A stretch of DNA of 64,000 bases, from positions 6,332,001-6,396,000 of the forward strand of contig NZ_CP130886.1 of assembly GCF_030622045.1 (NCBI RefSeq), in the 5' to 3' direction. The notes below the pieces were generated by a model, which saw nothing but the letters and a program-made list of their open reading frames with translations, searched no databases and was not told the DNA's origin. The DNA comes from Planctellipticum variicoloris. GTDB taxonomy: Bacteria; Planctomycetota; Planctomycetia; Planctomycetales; Planctomycetaceae. Positions 23,101 to 31,182 of the stretch are shown here, piece by piece. The position numbers and the translations under genes were made by a program. Each line of letters begins with the position of its first letter. The stretch's first letter is position 1.

Positions 23101-23276
23101 TAGCCTTCCGGGTGCCCGACGTGCAGCCCGTTGCTCGACGGGTACGGGAACATGTCCAGCACGTACAGCTTGCCGGTGGAACTGGCAGGAGACTGCTCGG
23201 GCGTGCGGAACGTCTGCTGCTCGTCCCAGTGAGCCTGCCACTTGGCTTCAATCCGCTTGGCGTCGTATCGGGGCAT
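20154..23276 (-). CDS. leuS: Leucyl-tRNA synthetase with inserted repeat-encoded segments
   Basis: A class I aminoacyl-tRNA synthetase charging tRNA-Leu. The HIGH motif is HVGH at 52-55 ([17 protein letters not shown]), the CP1 editing domain has [11 protein letters not shown], and the KMSKS loop reads KMSKA in [15 protein letters not shown]. The anticodon-binding region ends with [14 protein letters not shown]. At 1,040 aa it is ~180 residues longer than typical bacterial LeuRS. Part of the excess is low-complexity sequence encoded by heptamer arrays: one near residues 288-320 ([14 protein letters not shown]), one just before the KMSKS region ([15 protein letters not shown]). ATG 23276 is the family start; the frame extends 66 codons further without support. 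Confidence 0.97.
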   Translation of the reverse strand: MPRYDAKRIEAKWQAHWDEQQTFRTPEQSPASSTGKLYVLDMFPYPSSNGLHVGHPEGYTATDIVCRYSRMRGKHVLHPMGWDAFGLPAEEHAIKTGTHPRATTEANITNFRRQLKMLGFSYDWNREIATTDVDYYRWTQWIFLQLFDTWYDADCIWTGPDGVQRTGRGRPISELPIPAEVSAQGDEAVRRYQDSQRLAYQHEAPVNWCPALGTVLANEEVIDGKSERGSHPVERLPLRQWMLRITAYADRLGSELEDLNWPESIKSLQRNWIGRSEGAEVDFAIADDREGVESRELRVESQTEKSSSAKPEARSPKPAIRVYTTRPDTLFGVTYMVLSPEHPLVEQITTPAHRAAVEAYRKQASLKSDLDRTDLAKDKSGEFTGAYAINPVNGDKVPVWIADYVLSSYGTGAIMAVPAHDDRDFEFAKKFGLPIRAVVGPSDTWLRDQTDKFVNWMGDVGHVVESGAKQIRQWIGKLPLSPVLKKGLEFADQAVGKAPSVDNLVEAVRHIYLHDANQFAAAFTDIGVAVNSGKYDGLPTAEFKARITADLEASGQGKKAVNYRLRDWLFSRQRYWGEPFPLWHELDANGQPTGLMRTDAEADLPVVLPEMADFKPTGTPEPLLSKAPEEWLYTTAPDGVRLKRETNSMPQWAGSCWYYLRFCDPKNDAQFIDPELAKYWLPVDLYIGGAEHAVLHLLYSRFWHKVLFDRGYLEVPEPFGRLVNQGMILGDLEFTAFKQVESRESRVESQSEEVAVWLSASEVTDGVHGPTKASVVAVKVSADQVEKKGDSFVLKDHSSITVDARAFKMSKARGNVINPDDVVAQYGADALRLYEMFMGPLEATKPWSMAGVEGIFRFLGRVWRLVVDDRADEVQLNETVRDVPPTPEQLRVLHRTIKAVTEDIEKLSFNTAISRMMEFVNEFTSQDVRPQAILEPFLLLLSPFAPHLAEELWQLLGHEQTLAYEPWPSFDPALLEESTVEVPVQVNGKVRGKITVAKTADQAAVQAAAEADPAVAGNLAGKTIVKVIYIAGRTLNFVVK
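21032..21059. repeat. Heptamer array TCTCGAC x4 inside leuS
   Basis: Four exact tandem copies of TCTCGAC. On the coding (minus) strand they encode ESRESRVES, in an insert that precedes the KMSKS region of LeuRS. Confidence 0.9.
22323..22403. repeat. Two heptamer arrays (GGGCTTC x4; TCTCAAC/TCTCGAC x4) inside leuS
   Basis: GGGCTTC is repeated four times at 22323-22350; after a 25-bp spacer, TCTCAAC twice and TCTCGAC twice follow at 22376-22403. They encode the insert at LeuRS residues ~291-319, at the edge of the CP1 editing domain. The second array is the same unit as that at 21032. Confidence 0.9.
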
Positions 23277-23492
23277 GATGGGTATCGATGAATCTGGAGG
23301 ATCAGGAAACCGCGAACAGGCAGCCCGCAGTTTACGGGACGGTCGGCAGTTTGAGAAACGGGTCCGGTCGTTCAATCGGAATCGGGTGGCCGGGGCAGGA
23401 GCGTCTTCGCGATGCCCCGGTCCGGGTCGGCTCAACATATGACCGGGGCTTCCCTGCGGTCCAGCCCCGGCCACCCGACTGCGAAATCCACC

Positions 23493-24716
23493 CTAAGAAA
23501 GAGCCGGCGGCTCCGTATCGGGTTCGCACTGCACTGCCGGGGGTTGGCCCACGATCGGCCGCTCATCGTCTTCGAACACAAAGCCCCCCGGCGGACGCGG
23601 GCCGTGAAACTGGTGATAGGTGCATTCGATCCGGCCGTTGTAGAGCTTCCGCCGGCGGTCGTCCCGGCGACGGAAACAGCGCTCGAAGCCGGGATGCGAC
23701 GTCAGCACATAGATCGACCAGGTCTTCAGCGGCTCAAAGGCGTCGTGCATATCATCGTAAATCGCCTCGGCCGATTCGTGATCCCCCATCCGCTCGCCAT
23801 AGGGCGGATTGCAGATAATGACGCCATACTCGCGGCTGGTCTTCAATTCGAGGACGTCCATTTCGCGGAAATTGATGTCTCCGGGAACCCCGGCGTCGCG
23901 GGCGGCCTTTTTGGCCATCGTGATGGCTTTGCCGTTGATGTCGGTCGCCTGAATCTGCGCCTGCAGGCCGGGCTTCTCCAGGTCACGGGCTTCGTCGCGG
24001 GCCTGCTTCCAGACCTCGCGCGGAATCCACGGCCAGGTTTCCGACAGGAAGTTGCGGGCGATCCCGGGGGCGCGGTTGCGACCGATCAGGGCCGCCTCGA
24101 TGGGAATGGTGCCGGAGCCGCAGAACGGATCCCACAGCGTCCGTTCGGGGTGCCAGTAGCTAAGCTGCACCAGGGCCGCGGCGAGTGTTTCCTTGAGAGG
24201 CGCGGGACCGGCGAATTCGCGGTAGCCCCGCTTGTGGAGGCCGTCGCCGGTGGTGTCGATCGACATCGTGGCGGTGTCGCGAAGCAGCGAGACCTCAATG
24301 GGAAACTCGGGGCCGTTCTCCTGGAACCAGTACCGCTGGTGGGTCCGCTTGAGGCTTTCCGCGATCGATTTCTTGGTGACCCCCTGCACGCTGGGAACCG
24401 CCGTGATCATCGACCGGACGCTCTTGCCGCTGACGGGAAACTTAGCGTCGACGGGGAGATAGCGGTCCCACGGCAGGGCGACGGAGTTGTCGAACAGCTC
24501 GCCGAAGTCGCGGGCCGGGAACGCGCCGACTTTGACGAGAATCCGTTCGGCGGAGCGGAGCCACAAATTCGTGCGGCAGATGGCCAGGGCATCGCCCATG
24601 AAGGCGACCCGGCCATCCTCGACGGTCTGCTCGTTGTAGCCCAGTTGGGCCAGTTCGCGCGAGACGACAGCTTCCAGTCCGAAGGCGGCGGTGGCGATAA
24701 GTTCGATACGATCCAT
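23493..24716 (-). CDS. THUMP-domain class I RNA methyltransferase (RlmL N-terminal type)
   Basis: A 407-aa protein. The first ~170 residues form a THUMP RNA-binding region (IELIATAAFGLEAVVSRELA and VQGVTKKSIAESLK). The rest is a SAM-dependent methyltransferase with CGSGTIPIEAALIGRNRAPG and the catalytic N6/N2 motif NPPY at 303-306 (IICNPPYGERMGD). This architecture matches the N-terminal half of E. coli RlmL/RlmKL, which makes m2G2445 in 23S rRNA, so rRNA guanine methylation is the likely role. ATG 24716 gives the conserved N-terminus MDRIELIATAA; a longer start at 24767 is unlikely. It lies 216 nt upstream of leuS on the same strand. Confidence 0.9.
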   Translation of the reverse strand: MDRIELIATAAFGLEAVVSRELAQLGYNEQTVEDGRVAFMGDALAICRTNLWLRSAERILVKVGAFPARDFGELFDNSVALPWDRYLPVDAKFPVSGKSVRSMITAVPSVQGVTKKSIAESLKRTHQRYWFQENGPEFPIEVSLLRDTATMSIDTTGDGLHKRGYREFAGPAPLKETLAAALVQLSYWHPERTLWDPFCGSGTIPIEAALIGRNRAPGIARNFLSETWPWIPREVWKQARDEARDLEKPGLQAQIQATDINGKAITMAKKAARDAGVPGDINFREMDVLELKTSREYGVIICNPPYGERMGDHESAEAIYDDMHDAFEPLKTWSIYVLTSHPGFERCFRRRDDRRRKLYNGRIECTYHQFHGPRPPGGFVFEDDERPIVGQPPAVQCEPDTEPPALS

Positions 24717-24991
24717 GAGAGGCAGGTTTTCCAGCAGGCGGGGCGCGAGACGGACCGCATCGGGCACAGCCGATCGGCAGGACAGCTCGTCGAGGGTTGG
24801 GAAAGAGCAGGCGCCGCCGGTTTGCGGCAGCGGGGAGAATCATAGCATCTTCAGATGCAGAGAACGAGTCACGGGGAAAACGCCGTCCTTCCGCGAAATT
24901 GCCGTATCGCGTGTGCGGCGCACCGTCCGAGCTGCCGACGGCGTGACAGCCGTCGGCAGCTCGGACGCATTCCGGCAAACGCGAGCCTGCC

Positions 24992-26719
24992 CTACAGGCG
25001 CGGTTTCGGCGGCGTCACCGGATCCTGCCACGGGATGACGCCCGTGGCGTTCAGCTTCCGTTTGAAGACTTTCCCGCCGCACGTCACGTACAAAACGTTC
25101 TTCTCCGGCCCGGCGAAGACGGCGTTCGAGAGCCAGGCGGGGTCGGGCTTGTCGAGCATGAAGTGCACCCGGCCGAGCTGGTCGAGGACCTGCACACCCA
25201 TATTCGTCGTCACGTAGAGCCGGCCCTCCGTGTCGACGGTCATGCCGTCGGCCCCGGTTTGCCCCGTGTGATCGGGACGATGCAGCCAGCCGTATTCCTG
25301 GCGGTTGGCGAGCATGCCGTCGGGCTGGATCGACCACGAAGTGATCCAGCGTCCGCGCGTGTCGTTGACGAACAGCAGCGTCTGGTCGGCGGAGGGAATC
25401 ACGCCGTTGGGAAACTCGATCCCTTCGGCGACGAGCTGCTTCGTGCCGTCGAGCGTGAAGTGCCAGACCTTCTTGTTGCCGGGATCGGTGAAGTATCCGC
25501 CGCCAGTCTTGAGGAGCACGAGGTCGTTGCTCGGGGCGTCGGTCACGACGACTTCGTGCTGGCCTTCGGTGTTGTAGCGCACGATCCGCTGGGCGTTGTT
25601 CTGGCAGGCGTAGAGCTGGCCGTCGGGGCCGAACATCAGGCCGTTCGCGCCGTTGGTCTCCTCGGCGAAGACCGTGACCTTGCCGGCCGGATCGATCTTG
25701 TGAATCCGGTTTTTGGGGATGTCCGTAAAATAGACGTCGCCGTTCGGCGCGACGGCCGGGCCTTCCGTGAATCCGTGCCCTTCGCTGACGAGCTGCCAGT
25801 TTTCGCCGGGAATGAGGACCTCGATCCGCTTGTTGGACGGGGCGGCCTCGACCGGCTGCGGATAGTCGCGCCACAGCCAGCGGAGGGCGTCCGGCAGGAT
25901 CGCCGTCGCGTGTTTACCGTTGTGGCCACCCTCGCCCCAGGCGTGGTTGACGTCGTAGCCGGCCCATTCGAGAGCGGCCAGCATGTCCTGGTTGGCGACC
26001 CACCAGCTTCCGGCAAAGATGTTGTTGTCGTTCGAGCCGTCCTGCAGGAAGACCCGGATCGGCTTCGGCTCGGACTTGCGGATGAGGACCGGATACTCGT
26101 TGCCGCCGCGGAGGCCGACGTAGGTCCCGACGCCGGTGAAGACCCGCCGGAAGGCGTCCGGGCATTCCCAGGCCGCGGTGAAGGCGGCGATGCCTCCGGA
26201 GCTGGAGCCGGCGATGGCCCGGTCGTTGGGATCCTGGCTCAGTTTGTAGGTCTTGCCGACTTCGGGGAGGACCTCTTCGATGAGGAAGCGGGCGTAGCGG
26301 TCGCCGAGGCCGTCGTATTCGAAGCTGCGATTAAACCGCGGCTGGGCCTTATCGTGCGGCGCGGGGACGACGCCGGGGCTGACGAAGATGCCGATCGTGA
26401 CCGGGACCTCTTTCTTGTGGATCAAGTTGTCGAGGACGATCGGCACCTTCCAGCCGTTGGCGAGGCCGAGGCCGTCCTGGACGACCATCACGCAGGCGGG
26501 CTTGGAGCCGTCGTACTGGGCGGGGACATAGACCCAGTAATCGCGGACGGTGCCGGGGAAGATCGTGCTCTTCCACGGGAACGGGCCCTCGATCTTCCCT
26601 TGGGGGACGCCTTCCTGGCGTTTGGAGTCGGGATGCTCGGGGTAGGTGTCCTGGGCGAAGGCGGACGCCGTGCCAATCAGCGCGGCGAGCAGGGCGAAGG
26701 AGGTCCAGAGGCGCGTCAT
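24992..26719 (-). CDS. Exported esterase-SMP-30/gluconolactonase fusion protein
   Basis: A 575-aa protein with a signal peptide (MTRLWTSFALLAALIGTASA). Residues ~30-280 are an alpha/beta-hydrolase of the enterochelin-esterase/esterase D type: YWVYVPAQYDG, VMVVQDG, and the nucleophile elbow GSSSG at 171-175 (Ser173 is the likely nucleophile), with a late His in WGEGGHNGKHA. Residues ~290-575 form an SMP-30/gluconolactonase propeller (GFTEGPAVAPNGDVYFTDIP, NGANGLMFGPDGQLYAC, FPNGVIPSADQTLLFVND). The two activities may act in sequence on an ester or lactone of a sugar acid in the periplasm; the substrate is unknown. GGAG lies ahead of ATG 26719. Confidence 0.9.
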   Translation of the reverse strand: MTRLWTSFALLAALIGTASAFAQDTYPEHPDSKRQEGVPQGKIEGPFPWKSTIFPGTVRDYWVYVPAQYDGSKPACVMVVQDGLGLANGWKVPIVLDNLIHKKEVPVTIGIFVSPGVVPAPHDKAQPRFNRSFEYDGLGDRYARFLIEEVLPEVGKTYKLSQDPNDRAIAGSSSGGIAAFTAAWECPDAFRRVFTGVGTYVGLRGGNEYPVLIRKSEPKPIRVFLQDGSNDNNIFAGSWWVANQDMLAALEWAGYDVNHAWGEGGHNGKHATAILPDALRWLWRDYPQPVEAAPSNKRIEVLIPGENWQLVSEGHGFTEGPAVAPNGDVYFTDIPKNRIHKIDPAGKVTVFAEETNGANGLMFGPDGQLYACQNNAQRIVRYNTEGQHEVVVTDAPSNDLVLLKTGGGYFTDPGNKKVWHFTLDGTKQLVAEGIEFPNGVIPSADQTLLFVNDTRGRWITSWSIQPDGMLANRQEYGWLHRPDHTGQTGADGMTVDTEGRLYVTTNMGVQVLDQLGRVHFMLDKPDPAWLSNAVFAGPEKNVLYVTCGGKVFKRKLNATGVIPWQDPVTPPKPRL

Positions 26720-27023
26720 AGGAGAAACTCCGGCAGCAGGGGAGATGGTTTCACAGAGTGAAACGAGCTTGGCTGACTGGCGGGAAGAAATCCAGTGGGG
26801 AGCGAGCGGGTGACGGATTCGTAGTGTCGGCTGTGCCGGCCTCTCTTCAACATTTGAGGGCCGCGTCACTCACAGGCTGGCATGTCTCAGAGGCTTTGCG
26901 ATGGGCGTGTCTTTCGCCAACAACCACCCCCATCGAAGACTCAGGGACGTGCCACCCCTCATAAGACAGTTTGTTTGTTGGTTCACGTCCGGCCGGCACA
27001 GCCGGCCCTATTTCTGCGTCCGC
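26720..27023. other. Intergenic gap with family A repeat, no gene
   Basis: The gap holds family A copy 3 (26877-26957) and a short GCCGGCACAGCCGGC hairpin near 26990. I see no coding frame with support and no RNA gene. Confidence 0.6.
26877..26957. repeat. Family A palindromic repeat, copy 3
   Basis: Left arm partly decayed (CTGGCATGTCTCAGAGG), right arm intact (CTCAGGGACGTGCCACCC). It has the same orientation as copies 1, 2 and 5. Confidence 0.8.
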
Positions 27024-27560
27024 TTATCTGATGATGTCGAATTCCCAGTCATCGAACGTTTGCTCGCCAATGCGCTCTCCTTCGGGAGTGAATTCGACGA
27101 TGAAGGGCAGAAGGTCTGTCCATCCGTAACCCGATACCAGCAGTGTCTCACCGGTCTCGGGATGTTTGAATTCCGAATCGCCAGCCGATGGAGTTGCGAC
27201 AATGTCCGTTTCGCCACACTCCAAACATCGAGGTGGACTGCGGCGGCTCTGCCGCCAACCGCACCGGATGCGAAGCTGCTCAATGCGTTTTTCAATCGGG
27301 GCGCCATCGAGCACGTACGACCAGAACTTCGCGAGCTCGGGATCGCCGGCCTGCAGCTTTTCAATCTCTGCTGCGAGTGATTCCAGGGTAGGAATCTCCT
27401 CGGCAGTGATGAAGGACTTGCATTTGTAACACCAGGCGGGAGTCTCAAAAACACTTAGTTTCGCACCGTCAGAGAGCTGATAGTAGAAGTAGGCTGAAAA
27501 GAGAACCGAATCTTTCCGGCCCGAGACGGCGTGCGTGTACTCGACAAATCCGCGTCCCAT
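27024..27560 (-). CDS. Zinc-binding protein of unknown function
   Basis: A 178-aa protein with two cysteine pairs, CYKCK (about residues 44-48) and CLECG (about 112-116), that would form a split zinc ribbon. The intervening region is helical (ESLAAEIEKLQAGDPELAKFW). The segment KHPETGETLLVSGYGWTDLLPFIVEFTPEGERI looks like a small beta domain. No signal peptide. Codons are somewhat richer in A/T than in neighbours. I do not recognise a named family; it is flanked by family A repeats on both sides. Confidence 0.7.
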   Translation of the reverse strand: MGRGFVEYTHAVSGRKDSVLFSAYFYYQLSDGAKLSVFETPAWCYKCKSFITAEEIPTLESLAAEIEKLQAGDPELAKFWSYVLDGAPIEKRIEQLRIRCGWRQSRRSPPRCLECGETDIVATPSAGDSEFKHPETGETLLVSGYGWTDLLPFIVEFTPEGERIGEQTFDDWEFDIIR

Positions 27561-27649
27561 CAGATCGGCCTCCCGCTGACGTCGAACCAGAACATCTGAG
27601 AACGCAGGGCCGGCTGTGCCCGGCCGCGCGTCGTAACATGCCCGGTCGT

Positions 27650-27732
27650 GGGTGGCACGTCCCTCAGTCCTTGTAGCGTGTGGTCCTCGCTGAAAGACAC
27701 GTCCATCGCAAAGCCTCTGGGACGTGCCACCC
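27650..27732. repeat. Family A palindromic repeat, copy 4 (inverted orientation)
   Basis: Begins GGGTGGCACGTCCCTCAG and ends CTGGGACGTGCCACCC. The GCAAAGCCTC word is on the right arm here, so this copy is inverted relative to copies 1, 2, 3 and 5. Confidence 0.8.
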
Positions 27733-27774
27733 GCTGACAGTCACGTTACATCGTTGATGCACGCCCGCCCGGCC

Positions 27775-28842
27775 CTACGTCCACATCCCCGACGACCGCA
27801 GCACGGCCTCCTGGACGTTCCGGTCGTGGTCGTAGTTGAAGTCGCTGGCTTTCTCGCCGCGGAGGATCTGCGCCATGTCGGCGGCGTCCGTCACGTAGCG
27901 GGTGAACTTGGGAAAGGTCACACTCTGGTAGCCCTTCTTATACTCGCCGCGCGGTTGCGAGAGGGCGATGCGGGCGCCGGGATTATCGAGCGGCTGGATG
28001 TGGAAGGTTCCTTCCGTGCCGCAGACGGTGAACTGCCGGCGTTCGCCGCCGTCGACTTCGAGCGCGGCCGAGCGGACCGTCGCCGTCGCCTGCGGATAGT
28101 CGAAGACGGCCAGCATGTTGTCCGCCAACTTGTCGCCAAACCGTCCTGACGTGCGCGAATGAGCCGTCACCTGGTGGGGCTTGCCGAGGACTCCGACGAC
28201 TAGATCGATGATGTGTCCGCCCAGTTCGAACATGATGCCGCCGGAAAACTCGGCCAGCTCCTTCCGGTCGGCCGGCGGGACGACCTTGCCCATGATCGTC
28301 GAGACTTCGAAGACGTCTCCCAGCCAGCCCTGCTTGAGGAACTCGCGGAGCAGGATCACTCCGGGGTTGTAGCGGTACATGTAGCCCATCTGAACCATGA
28401 GCTGTTTCTGCTCGGCCGCCTGCAGCAATCGCAGATAGTGCGGCCACGACGCTCCGGCCGGCTTGTCGAGATGGACGTGCTTTCCCGCGGCGATGCAGAC
28501 CTCGGCGTTGTCGAGCAGCTCGCGGACGTGCGTTTCGACGAGGACCGCCTGCAGACCGGGCGTGTTGAGGAGCTGTTCGCGGGTCAGCCAGGGGAGGTCG
28601 CGATAGACGGGTTGCTCCATCGCCTGCTTCCGGAGCTTCTCGTTCGGCTCGACGATGCCGACGACATCGTAGTCGGGGGAAGACCGATAGACGGAGAGCT
28701 TGCTGGCGTGGGCGTGCTCGACGCCGATCTGGCCGACTTTGATCTTCGGCTTCGCCCGTCCGTCCTGGGCCCGCAGAACGCCGGGGAGGAGACTTGAGAC
28801 CGCTGCGGCGGAGAGGAACTGTCGACGGGTGGCGCGGATCAT
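27775..28842 (-). CDS. Gfo/Idh/MocA family oxidoreductase, Tat-exported
   Basis: A 355-aa protein with a Tat signal (RATRRQFLSAAAVSSLLPG, RR at 6-7). A Rossmann fold follows (KVGQIGVEHAHASKL, VVGIVEPNEKLR) with the EKP-like motif replaced by LDKPAGASWPHYLRL, where the Lys is retained. The C-terminal domain has GGIMFELGGHIIDLVVGVLGKP, which supplies the conserved His/Asp pair of the family. Such enzymes oxidise or epimerise sugars or inositols using a tightly bound NAD(P). Planctomycetes have many Tat-exported paralogues, usually in sugar degradation. Confidence 0.92.
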   Translation of the reverse strand: MIRATRRQFLSAAAVSSLLPGVLRAQDGRAKPKIKVGQIGVEHAHASKLSVYRSSPDYDVVGIVEPNEKLRKQAMEQPVYRDLPWLTREQLLNTPGLQAVLVETHVRELLDNAEVCIAAGKHVHLDKPAGASWPHYLRLLQAAEQKQLMVQMGYMYRYNPGVILLREFLKQGWLGDVFEVSTIMGKVVPPADRKELAEFSGGIMFELGGHIIDLVVGVLGKPHQVTAHSRTSGRFGDKLADNMLAVFDYPQATATVRSAALEVDGGERRQFTVCGTEGTFHIQPLDNPGARIALSQPRGEYKKGYQSVTFPKFTRYVTDAADMAQILRGEKASDFNYDHDRNVQEAVLRSSGMWT

Positions 28843-28950
28843 CGGGGCCTCTTAAAGACGTGCCATTGGATTGCTGTTTTCCATCGTTCGAAGAACCCTC
28901 ACGCCTGTCCCTCTGCCACCGTAGATGGCGGGAGAGGGGGCAGAGGTCAT

Positions 28951-29025
28951 TCTCCGTGATCTCTGTGCCTTCCGTGGTTGGTCGTCTTCCTGACGCGATT
29001 CGTGTTCATTCGTGTGATTCGTGAT
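28951..29025. repeat. Dispersed repeat, CCGTGG/TTCGTGTGATTCGTG family
   Basis: A stretch made of the words CTCCGTGATCTCTGTGCCTT, TCCGTGGTTG and TTCGTGTGATTCGTG. Related copies lie at 45297-45362 and, inverted, at 36911-36971. Confidence 0.6.
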
Positions 29026-29037
29026 CCAACTTCCGGC

Positions 29038-30936
29038 TTACGCTTTTCTGATGAACTCTGCGGCGTAGCTGCGGACTTTGGTTCCATTGAGCACGTGGAA
29101 CATGCGGAGCTGCTGGACGGTCTCCTGGCTGAACTTTCCCAGCGGGACGTGCAGCAGTTTTTTGCCGTAGCGGCGGGCGATCTGTCGCCAGGCGGGACCG
29201 GGGGGGGCGGCGCTGAGGATGGCGATGTGCCGTTCGCGGGCGTGCTGACAGGCGGCCGCCAGCAGCCGCTCTTCGAGCGTATCGACATAATCGAACCGCG
29301 GATCGTGCCAGATGTCGGGGACCGCGCGGGGCGGGAACAGGAACAGTGCGCCGCCATACGTCGCCTGGCCGATCCCCGGGCCGACCATGTTGCCGCGGTA
29401 CTCCGTGGCGAACAGCGCGAGCGTCGATTCGTCGTGGTGCTCGGCGTGCCAGGTGACGCGCCAGGGGTACTCGCGCGGGTCGGCGGGGGAATCGAAGAGC
29501 ATCACCACGCAATCGAGGGCGCCGCGCGACGGCGGCAGAACTTTCACATACAGGTCGCCGGTATGCCAGTTGCGGAGCGTCTCGCGGATATCGAGTCCGT
29601 CCTTCATGCTGGCGCTGAACTTCTCGCTGCGGGCGAGGTCGGTCCCCAGCAACGCCAGGGCCACGTCCTTGACGTGGGTCCGGAACTTCTCGATGGCGAG
29701 ATCTTCCAGCGGCCAACTGCACTGGTGAAACGGATTCCACCGCATCTGCCACTCTTCCTGCGAAGGCTTCGGCGGCTTCGGCTGCAGCCGGCAGGTCCGC
29801 CAGGAGATGGCCCGGCCCGGCAGGCGGCACTTCAGCTCGGCCAGCGATTCGTCGGGAAACCGCGCCCGGCGCTTGCCAAGCTGAACCGTCGGGTAGGGAA
29901 TGGCACCGACAAAGGGATACTCGCCGGCGGTTTCGGCCAGGTGAATCGCGAACTGATCGCCGGCGATCTGGCGGGCGGCGGTGATCAACGTGTAAAGATC
30001 CGGCGTGAACTGTCGGTCGATGAGCGACAGATTGCGGACGTACTGAAAGTAGGTCCGCAGCAGCTTGGGAGAAATCTTGCGGGCCCGCTGCCCAAGGTCG
30101 TCCTGATAGCGATCGCGGGCTGCCAGCAGCATGGCCTTCACGCCGTCGACCGAGAGGTTCTCATCGTCGTCGAGCTCGTTCCTGGCCCGTTCGTAGAGGC
30201 CGGTGATGTAGGGGAGCTCGCCGAGGAGAAAGAGCAGCGTCTTCGGATCGGCGGCGTAGATGGCGGTCTCTTCCACGTCTTCTTCGGCGACCGGCGGCTG
30301 CGCCCGATCCATGTAGGCGTCGCGGATCCAGGGCCAGTCCATGATGGAGCAGACGAAGACGATCGACTCGTAGCGCTCTTCCAGCTCGCGCAGCCGGGCC
30401 GCCATGGTGACCGCCCGGTCCTGCGGTTGCCCGGCGGGGAGTCGCGGAATCGAGGGCAACAGGGCCGCGGCGAACCGGTCCGGGCGGACCTGCTTGAGGG
30501 CGTAGGGGTCGGGGAGGTGAGCGGTCAGGACTTCGAACCGGGCCGTCTCCCGATCGATGAACGCGCGCGGGATGCGTTCCTGCATGGCCATCCGCAGCGC
30601 CGCTACGACTCCCTGGCAAGGGTCGATCGGGACGTAGCTGGCCGAGGGGATCTCGTCGTCATCGTCTTCATCGGCGCCGGTGACGTCGGATTCCGGAGTC
30701 CACTCCTGAGCGGCGAAGGTCTGTGGCTCGGGCTGGACGACGAGCGAGATGGTGGGGAGGAATTCGATCGCGCGTTCGACGCCGGTCTGGAACGAGGGAG
30801 GCAACGGGACCGCCAGACAGTCGCAGGGATGCGTGAGCAGAAACCGACGGACTTCCACCGCGCAGTCGCCGCTGCCGTGAATGATCGGCAGGCAGGTGAT
30901 GCGGTCGCTGAACCGGAGAACGGGGAAAGTGTTCAT
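29038..30936 (-). CDS. Large protein of unknown function, distantly DUF5682/ChaN-like
   Basis: A ~632-aa soluble protein. The N-terminus (LPIIHGSGDCAVEVRRFLL followed by CLAVPLPPSF, then SYVPIDPCQGVVAALRMAMQ and PRAFIDRE) recalls the start of DUF5682/TraB-ChaN-like proteins, where similar phrases frame an active-site pocket, but key His motifs are altered, so the match is weak. An acidic stretch (GADEDDDDE) lies near residue 90. The C-terminal third contains HPCDC-independent, alpha/beta segments without a family match. The frame is open far upstream; ATG 30936 or 30945 gives a sensible N-terminus (MFSMNTFPVLRFSDR). No signal peptide. Treat as hypothetical. Confidence 0.6.
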   Translation of the reverse strand: MNTFPVLRFSDRITCLPIIHGSGDCAVEVRRFLLTHPCDCLAVPLPPSFQTGVERAIEFLPTISLVVQPEPQTFAAQEWTPESDVTGADEDDDDEIPSASYVPIDPCQGVVAALRMAMQERIPRAFIDRETARFEVLTAHLPDPYALKQVRPDRFAAALLPSIPRLPAGQPQDRAVTMAARLRELEERYESIVFVCSIMDWPWIRDAYMDRAQPPVAEEDVEETAIYAADPKTLLFLLGELPYITGLYERARNELDDDENLSVDGVKAMLLAARDRYQDDLGQRARKISPKLLRTYFQYVRNLSLIDRQFTPDLYTLITAARQIAGDQFAIHLAETAGEYPFVGAIPYPTVQLGKRRARFPDESLAELKCRLPGRAISWRTCRLQPKPPKPSQEEWQMRWNPFHQCSWPLEDLAIEKFRTHVKDVALALLGTDLARSEKFSASMKDGLDIRETLRNWHTGDLYVKVLPPSRGALDCVVMLFDSPADPREYPWRVTWHAEHHDESTLALFATEYRGNMVGPGIGQATYGGALFLFPPRAVPDIWHDPRFDYVDTLEERLLAAACQHARERHIAILSAAPPGPAWRQIARRYGKKLLHVPLGKFSQETVQQLRMFHVLNGTKVRSYAAEFIRKA

Positions 30937-31071
30937 GGAAAACATGATAACCGATGCGGGGACTTTGTTCCTGGTTCTTTGCCCGTGGTCAGTTGTCCGT
31001 GGCCAGTTGTCAGTCGCCGGGAATCGGGATGTTGCGCATTTCGCTCCATCTCCCGACGTCTTGCTTACGGC

Positions 31072-31096
31072 GTTCCGCCTTCGACATTCGACATTT
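31072..31096. repeat. Dispersed repeat, TTCCGCCTTCGACATTCGAC family
   Basis: Inverted copy of the word seen at 8321, located between two divergently transcribed genes. Confidence 0.55.
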
Positions 31097-31182
31097 TCCG
31101 TCGTCGCGTCCCCGTCGCTTCGTTGTGGGAAATCTTCTATTCTACCCTGATCGAAATTCAGCCAATCCCCGGGAGTCCAGCC

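Noticed and set aside
28978-31180. Plus-strand open frame ahead of the M20 gene
   Set aside because: It is antisense to the 29038-30936 gene; the amidohydrolase has a supported GTG start at 31183.
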